In this document: piece by piece, positions 7,601 through 10,639 of the stretch
Layout: every line of letters begins with the position of its first letter
Position numbering within the stretch: position 1 is the first letter of the stretch
NCBI GenBank assembly: GCA_020627645.1
Contig: JAHDGN010000084.1
Span: 1 to 10,639 of the forward strand
Reading direction: 5' to 3'
Length of the DNA stretch: 10,639 nucleotides
Origin: Akkermansiaceae bacterium
Lineage (GTDB): Bacteria > Verrucomicrobiota > Verrucomicrobiia > Verrucomicrobiales > Akkermansiaceae
Made by a program: the position numbers and the translations under genes
Notes under the pieces: generated by a model
The model's input: the letters and a program-made list of their open reading frames with translations, nothing else
Told to the model about the DNA's origin: nothing
Databases searched by the model: none

Positions 7601-9295
7601 GTGGCTGGCGGAGTTTGATTGTCCTCCAACGATGAAGACGTCGCCGATTCCAATTTTGTTGATAGTAGTGATTTCTTTTTGTGATCCATTGACAATGGTG
7701 CGAACTTGGAGATCGTACCAACCGCCAGCAGGAATATTATTTAGTGAGCCGTTGAAGGTGCTTGACGAGGTCGTGGTGGTGATGGTCTGCCAGTCGGAGG
7801 GGGTTCCAGAGTTGGCGTTAAGGTGCGATTCGATGGAGTTGAACCATTGTTGGGCAAGGACGCTGTTTCCTGCGGCGTTAGTGTGGAGGGAGTCTCTCAT
7901 GAGAAGTCCAGTGTTGGCTTTGATGGGGGTGTAGTTGTCTACGAGGGTGACGTCTTTTCCTTCGGACTTAAGTTCCGAGACGATATTCGAGAGGCCATTG
8001 TTGTATGTTACCACGTTTTGGTCCTCGGTAGCTGATCCAAGATTGGGCGGGATTTGGCTGATAAAGATGGAGGGAGGCGATGTTCCAGCTTGTGTGAGAA
8101 TGGTGTTGATGAGGTTTTTCATCCGAGCCGGAGCATTGGTAATGTCGTCATTGAGGTCGATGTCGTTCGTTCCTAGCATGATTAGGACGATATTTGGTTT
8201 ACGGGATGCCAAGCGTCCTGAGTTCCACCACTGGGGAATACTATTGGTCATGTTGGTTCGTCCGTTTGAGTTGTTGCCGATAGTGGAACCAGATACTCCG
8301 GAGTGGTAGTGGTAGAGATTGGTGGAAGCAGTAGAACCTGTGTTTGGAAGTCCGTCTATGTTTGCGGTGAAATGGCCGGTGTATGTGAAGTTGTATCCAG
8401 CAGCGGTGAGTAAGGAGTAATGCGATTTTCGTGGTGATCCGTTACTGTCTCCATCGGCATTGGATTGAGTGATTGAGTCGCCGATGAACCAGATGTTTCC
8501 TAGGTCGGAGCTGGGTTGCGAGGGGGTGACGGTGCGAGCTTCGATACGGTCTATTGAGCCACTAACTGAGCCTGAAATTGGGACAGATCCAAGGTCGTTT
8601 TCATCTCTTTGGATTACAGTGTAGGGAGTTACTGAATTAACGCTAAGGGGCGAAGGGGAGGGTGAGGTTTTTGAGGAGGGGGTGCCGAGAACATCGAATT
8701 CCTTGAAGACTGTTCCCTGCGCGCTGCCTGTATGGGTCCCATGGTTCAGAACACGAATCCGGATTTGATCAACCTTTGTTTCGATTAACCCAGAGCTATC
8801 AGTGAGAGCGATTTTGGATGCTGAAGCTCCGGTCGTGTTTGAAAAAGGAATATTTTCGAAAGTGCCGATGGAGGTGAAGGCGTTGTTGGATGTCGTTGAT
8901 ATCAGGATCTCTATTTTTTGATTGGCAAGGGTCTGGCCATTTTCTCGCCAACCTGCAATGCTTGAAATTTCTTCGATGTCGTAACCATCTGGATTGGAGG
9001 AAGTATCTAGTGAGATTGTGTACTCTGCTGGGAAATGGTTGCCATTGGACCCAGAGGAATGAAATACACCCTCACCTGATCCCGTGAGTCCACTCACAAG
9101 TTCATTTGGATCACCATTGTTAATTCCGAATGCTGAACCGGCTGTTCTGGCAATGGTCCCCTGCGATGCAAGATCTGTCGACGATCCCGTAAGGGTTGTC
9201 TCGTTTGTTGCGTGTGCGTTGGTTTGGACAATCGCAGCTGATCCAGTTGTTACAAATAGGCCAGCGATGATAAGTTTGAGGATAAGCTTGTGCAT
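4631..9295 (-). CDS. giant secreted dual esterase (SGNH + SASA) with three F-type lectin domains
   Basis: This is a 1554-residue exported protein with a signal peptide at about 1-21 ('LIIAGLFVTTGSA'). In order: a beta-sandwich region to about 205 ending 'FKEFDVLG'; the start of an Ig-like domain (221-257, 'PYTVIQRDEN'); an SGNH/GDSL hydrolase (258-498) with Ser274 in GDSIT, Gly in 'HSGVSG' (331-336), Asn377 in LGTND, and Asp468/His471 in DSLHTN; the rest of the Ig-like domain (499-549, 'WQTI'); a SASA/CE6-like module (550-772) with Ser560 in GGQSN, WHQGEAD (664-670) and Asp751/His754 in DQVHF; a probable jelly-roll binding region (776-968); three F-type lectin repeats (976-1119, 1134-1277, 1293-1436); and a C-terminal beta domain ('YEWSPNLIDWF', 1499-1509). 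Both active sites look intact. The likely role is removing acetyl esters from a fucose-rich glycan outside the cell; the substrate is inferred. No Shine-Dalgarno and no PEP-CTERM tail are present. Confidence 0.92.
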   Translation of the reverse strand: MHKLILKLIIAGLFVTTGSAAIVQTNAHATNETTLTGSSTDLASQGTIARTAGSAFGINNGDPNELVSGLTGSGEGVFHSSGSNGNHFPAEYTISLDTSSNPDGYDIEEISSIAGWRENGQTLANQKIEILISTTSNNAFTSIGTFENIPFSNTTGASASKIALTDSSGLIETKVDQIRIRVLNHGTHTGSAQGTVFKEFDVLGTPSSKTSPSPSPLSVNSVTPYTVIQRDENDLGSVPISGSVSGSIDRIEARTVTPSQPSSDLGNIWFIGDSITQSNADGDSNGSPRKSHYSLLTAAGYNFTYTGHFTANIDGLPNTGSTASTNLYHYHSGVSGSTIGNNSNGRTNMTNSIPQWWNSGRLASRKPNIVLIMLGTNDIDLNDDITNAPARMKNLINTILTQAGTSPPSIFISQIPPNLGSATEDQNVVTYNNGLSNIVSELKSEGKDVTLVDNYTPIKANTGLLMRDSLHTNAAGNSVLAQQWFNSIESHLNANSGTPSDWQTITTTTSSSTFNGSLNNIPAGGWYDLQVRTIVNGSQKEITTINKIGIGDVFIVGGQSNSASHGESPINPTEDRASVRTSLTNNTWQKLADPLPIASGTGGSPWSRFVGPYVAATNVPVGFVAFGEGGTPSNRWVPSANDLYPRIQQAIQSFPTNGFKAVLWHQGEADSKGTTSYNDYVSRFQTTISQARTDAGWNFPWYFSEVSFSPKATIIEEIPITSAQQTLANNDPLIFLGADTDDFHLEGKLIDQVHFNAAGLQEHSEQWLALLTGNPQPNIKNSNFEANPPLNDGSLTSVNISNDSSPSLIGWQIRSANGQSAADGTNGYLNPTATHYTSAFDSNNGGVLSNMNGKHLATLNNGSPGNNLFQALRTRLEPNTKYSLTAAFGHRNSGTFGEAKLELLAAGQILASSNVTSADLDTDAFTPITLTYTTGNAPDLSAQLAIRITKVNGNSTYLDVDHITLTTGEPTSTEPINWALADGAFASQSSTAHGGVASRAIDGDTNGEYWDLSVTHTAVSANSWWQVNLGNDRPIDEITLYNRTDCCPERLSNYRISILDASGNTISSEDFYTTSGFTTLSETWTLPNTVTGRTVRVETIGNSRANFQMLSLAEVEVIGGGNNTTPPITEPTTVNWALESGSLATQSSTAHGGIASRAIDGDTNGEYWDLSVTHTTAGTNSWWQVDLGNDRPIDEIILYNRTDCCPERLSNYRISILNASGNIIASQDFHTTTGFTSLSETWTLPNTMTGRTVRVETIGNSRANFQMLSLAEVQVIGTGNPSTPENPTPIEPVNFATTSNASATQSSTGWGGTADLAIDGNTNGQYFDGSVTHTLVSPNSWWEVNLGNDLPIDEIILFNRTDCCANRLSNYRISILDASRNTIISKDFFTNSGHTLLSETWTLPSTTTGRTVRIETIGNSRAGFEMLSLAEVQVWGSPITGSVASDRQEKRSAPDPKIRPNIPAVEIPVPIDEHIHLLSQNGHSITITHLSSSSEVPTYEWSPNLIDWFDADGIDGPKDGTTVSMKIERIHTHAYSTATPSTPLPRLFIRQSNH
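4988..6370 (-). repeat. three tandem 144-residue F-type lectin (fucolectin, F5/8C-fold) repeats
   Basis: The units lie at 5939-6370, 5465-5896 and 4988-5419 (first to third in the protein). Each is exactly 144 codons, joined by 14-15 residue Pro/Thr-rich linkers. By hand alignment units 1 and 2 differ at 22 positions (about 85% identical), and units 2 and 3 at 41 (about 72%). Each keeps His-x26-Arg-x-Asp-x4-Arg (His1016/Arg1043/Asp1045/Arg1050; His1174/Arg1201/Asp1203/Arg1208; His1333/Arg1360/Asp1362/Arg1367). Each also has the adjacent cysteines of 'RTDCC'. In eel fucolectin these residues hold L-fucose and the vicinal disulfide packs on the sugar. High similarity at the DNA level indicates recent duplication or gene conversion of units 1 and 2. 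Confidence 0.92.
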
Positions 9296-9398
9296 GGTGT
9301 CGTTTTTAAAAATTTACAAAGAGTTGGGAGAGCGGCTAGCGCGGGAAAAATGACGCAATAGTGGTTCGCCAGCGCGAGTGGATTTCTACGTCATGCCT
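9296..9398 (-). other. intergenic region upstream of the giant esterase gene
   Basis: About 100 bases lie between the terminator hairpin and the ATG at 9295. The last 25 bases before the ATG are A/T-rich (TTTGTAAATTTTTAAAAACGACACC on the minus strand is the local context, split here around TAAATT). TAAATT or TTTAAA could serve as a -10, but no matching -35 is seen at a normal distance and there is no Shine-Dalgarno. The promoter presumably lies here, because a terminator stands just upstream. Confidence 0.35.
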
Positions 9399-9432
9399 AA
9401 AAGCTCCCCCCTTTTAAGAAAGGGCAGGGAGC
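9399..9432 (-). terminator. rho-independent terminator after the PEP-CTERM gene pair
   Basis: On the minus strand GCTCCC-TG-CCCTTT, a 4-base loop, AAAGGG-GGGAGC forms two 6-bp stem blocks (9403-9408 with 9427-9432, and 9409-9414 with 9419-9424) separated by a 2-base bulge at 9425-9426. A TTTT run follows (9402-9399). It lies 36 bases past the stop of the PEP-CTERM gene, so it should end that transcript and separate it from the giant esterase gene. The U-tract is short. Confidence 0.75.
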
Positions 9433-9467
9433 AGCAATTAGTGTAAGACCGACAGGGTAAAACAAAT

Positions 9468-10346
9468 TTATCTCGATCTTCTAACTAGAATAGAAGCAAT
9501 TCCAATAAGAGACAGAAAAATTTGCGATGGCTCCGGAACAACTGGAGCATTTGCAATTGTAAGTCCATTTGTGGTGTGGGTGAAAAGTGTCCCATCACTA
9601 AACGTGGAGCCGACGGCTGGGGTGGCTTTGACGATGATACGTCCGATAAAATCGTCGGTGAGGTCTCCGTCACCCAGAGATGTGATGCGAATGTCTTGGC
9701 TAGCCCCTGATGTAGCAGTAAAACCATCTGCGCTGATTGTGGGAGTCGGTCCGTTCCATGTAGCATTCGTCATGTCGATGGGGGCATCGTTCTCGTCGAA
9801 AAGCTGAAGGGTTGCGATCGCACCAGTAGCGCCGTTGCCGAGGCCTTCCCAAACCTGAATCCCAAAGGTTCCAGCATCGTATGGAGACCAACCGACAGAA
9901 TAGGAATTTTCTAGAGTGAAGGATGATACAGTGGAAGACATAATGTAATCATGTCTGAAGAATGAAATAGACGTGCCGCTAATTCCTGGATTCATTGTCT
10001 GGCCAAGGGGATCCATCTCTAAACCTCCAGTGGCACCAAAAGCGACATCAAACGTTCCTCCGGTCACAAAAACTTCTGTTGTGCGAGTAACCGGTGTAGA
10101 TAATCCCCCTCCGTTGCCTTGAAGCATTGTAGCCTCGAAGGACAAACTTTGAAAACCAGTTCCCCAGTCAGTGTTGTTTGGGGGGTTTTGCTGGAATGTC
10201 CTTTGACTGCTGTCCCAGACAGTCGAGGAGTTATCAGTCCCTCCTACGTGGGAAACTGAGTCATTTATCGGAAGGAAGCCATTAGCGGCGATGAGAGGGC
10301 TCGCAATCCCCGGAATTAGTATTGTTGTTCTTATGTACTTTTTCAT
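9468..10346 (-). CDS. PEP-CTERM sorting domain protein of unknown function
   Basis: I chose the ATG at 10346 (292 residues). It is followed by a signal peptide ('MKKYIRTTILIPGIASPLIA'), while the longer reading from 10460 lacks a signal sequence and would run through the preceding gene. The body is a Gly/Thr/Asn/Asp-rich, probably all-beta exported protein with no Cys and no catalytic motif I recognise. The C-terminus is a textbook PEP-CTERM signal: Val-Pro-Glu-Pro at 270-273, a hydrophobic stretch at about 275-288 and the basic tail RRSR. This directs processing by an exosortase and attachment or release at the cell surface. The gene starts 5 nt after the stop of the SGNH/PEP-CTERM gene, so the two form an operon closed by the hairpin at 9399-9432. 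A weak purine-rich AAAGAAA lies before the ATG. Base composition is less skewed than in genes further left. Confidence 0.85.
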   Translation of the reverse strand: MKKYIRTTILIPGIASPLIAANGFLPINDSVSHVGGTDNSSTVWDSSQRTFQQNPPNNTDWGTGFQSLSFEATMLQGNGGGLSTPVTRTTEVFVTGGTFDVAFGATGGLEMDPLGQTMNPGISGTSISFFRHDYIMSSTVSSFTLENSYSVGWSPYDAGTFGIQVWEGLGNGATGAIATLQLFDENDAPIDMTNATWNGPTPTISADGFTATSGASQDIRITSLGDGDLTDDFIGRIIVKATPAVGSTFSDGTLFTHTTNGLTIANAPVVPEPSQIFLSLIGIASILVRRSR

Positions 10347-10351
10347 TTTGT

Positions 10352-10639
10352 TTAGTTTCTTTTTCGTTGGAATATTTGAAGTAGAAGAGCGAAAATCAGG
10401 AAAGTCGGTCCGCTTGGTTCTGGAATCGGCGAGAACCTTGCGTCGAGAGCATTGAACCATTGTTGAGCAAGCACGTCATTTCCCGCAGTATTAGTATGAA
10501 GCAGATCGTTCATTAAATTTTCAGTGTCAGCATTGATCGGCGTATACATGTCAACAAGCGTAACATCTTTCCCATTCGCTTGAGACATCTCGACAACATT
10601 TACCAGGCCATTATTGAAGTCAATAACCCAATTGTTTTT
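10352..10639 (-). CDS. SGNH/GDSL hydrolase with PEP-CTERM tail (C-terminal part; N-terminus outside the window)
   Basis: The frame is open to the window edge, giving 95 residues of C-terminus (from 'KNNWVIDFNNGL'); the Met at 10588 is internal, not the start. It contains SGNH block V, 'NDLLHTN' (Asp-x-x-His), supplying the catalytic Asp and His; the Ser and Asn blocks must lie upstream. Over 68 aligned residues 39 are identical (about 57%) to the SGNH domain of the giant esterase (residues 425-492 there), including 'GKDVTLVD' and 'VLAQQWFN'. Only a couple of residues separate the hydrolase from the sorting signal 'IPEPSGPTF', a hydrophobic stretch and the basic end QRKRN. This implies an exported esterase handed to exosortase. 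TAA at 10352 lies 5 nt before the next ATG. Confidence 0.9.
   Translation of the reverse strand, partial: KNNWVIDFNNGLVNVVEMSQANGKDVTLVDMYTPINADTENLMNDLLHTNTAGNDVLAQQWFNALDARFSPIPEPSGPTFLIFALLLQIFQRKRN

Noticed and set aside
9355..9378. TGGC...TTGC upstream of the giant esterase gene, resembling a sigma-54 promoter as seen for some PEP-CTERM genes
   Set aside because: The GG-to-GC distance is two bases too long, and sigma-54 promoters do not tolerate that.
10347..10460. Longer start (ATG at 10460) for the PEP-CTERM protein
   Set aside because: The extra 38 residues are basic and lack a signal peptide, and they overlap the coding end of the SGNH/PEP-CTERM gene. The ATG at 10346 is followed at once by a good signal peptide.
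1..10639. CRISPR arrays, tRNA or rRNA genes, insertion sequences or attachment sites
   Set aside because: Reading both strands I saw no short spaced direct repeats, cloverleaf signatures, transposase motifs or flanking inverted repeats. The only repeats are the protein-level lectin units.

Overview
The window looks like the chromosome of a bacterium in the Verrucomicrobiota, probably a marine or otherwise polysaccharide-degrading member of the Verrucomicrobiae. This is inferred from protein style and was not tested by a search. The signs are PEP-CTERM (exosortase) sorting tails, a very large secreted esterase with tandem lectin domains and a C-terminal 'YEWSPNLIDWF' type beta domain, start codons without clear Shine-Dalgarno sequences, and a Bax inhibitor-1 protein beside housekeeping genes.

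Left part (1-4528): a Bax inhibitor-1 family membrane protein is on the + strand (95-817). It converges on a minus-strand run that reads, in transcription order, prfB (release factor 2), a secreted alpha/beta hydrolase, a SirB1-like transglutaminase-fold protein and a cytosolic monoacylglycerol-lipase-like hydrolase. Spacing is tight (28 nt, 13 nt, then a 4-nt ATGA overlap), so this may be an operon. prfB is split by the classical programmed +1 frameshift. Its full length is 372 residues, although the continuous open frame only shows the last part of the protein. A hairpin lies between the two convergent gene ends.

Right part (4631-10639): all genes are on the minus strand. The edge gene is the C-terminal end of an SGNH hydrolase with a PEP-CTERM tail. 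Five bases later comes a second PEP-CTERM protein of unknown function, followed by a strong hairpin with a short U-tract. Next is the centrepiece, a 1554-residue secreted protein. It carries an SGNH esterase domain that appears to be nested inside the Ig-like domain of a SASA (sialate O-acetylesterase-like) module, a jelly-roll-like region, and three 144-residue F-type lectin (fucolectin/CBM47-like) repeats. Each repeat keeps the complete H-x26-R-x-D-x4-R fucose-binding motif and the vicinal Cys-Cys pair. The edge SGNH gene and the nested SGNH domain are about 57% identical over the 68 residues that can be compared, so they are paralogues.

Taken together, the right part reads as a glycan de-esterification locus aimed at a fucose-containing, acetylated polysaccharide or glycoprotein glycan. 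The lectin repeats would dock the enzyme and the two esterase domains would remove ester groups. The substrate is inference. Base composition also changes along the window: the left part has a strong G-over-C excess on the + strand whatever the gene direction, and the far right part has none. This could mean the esterase region has a different history.
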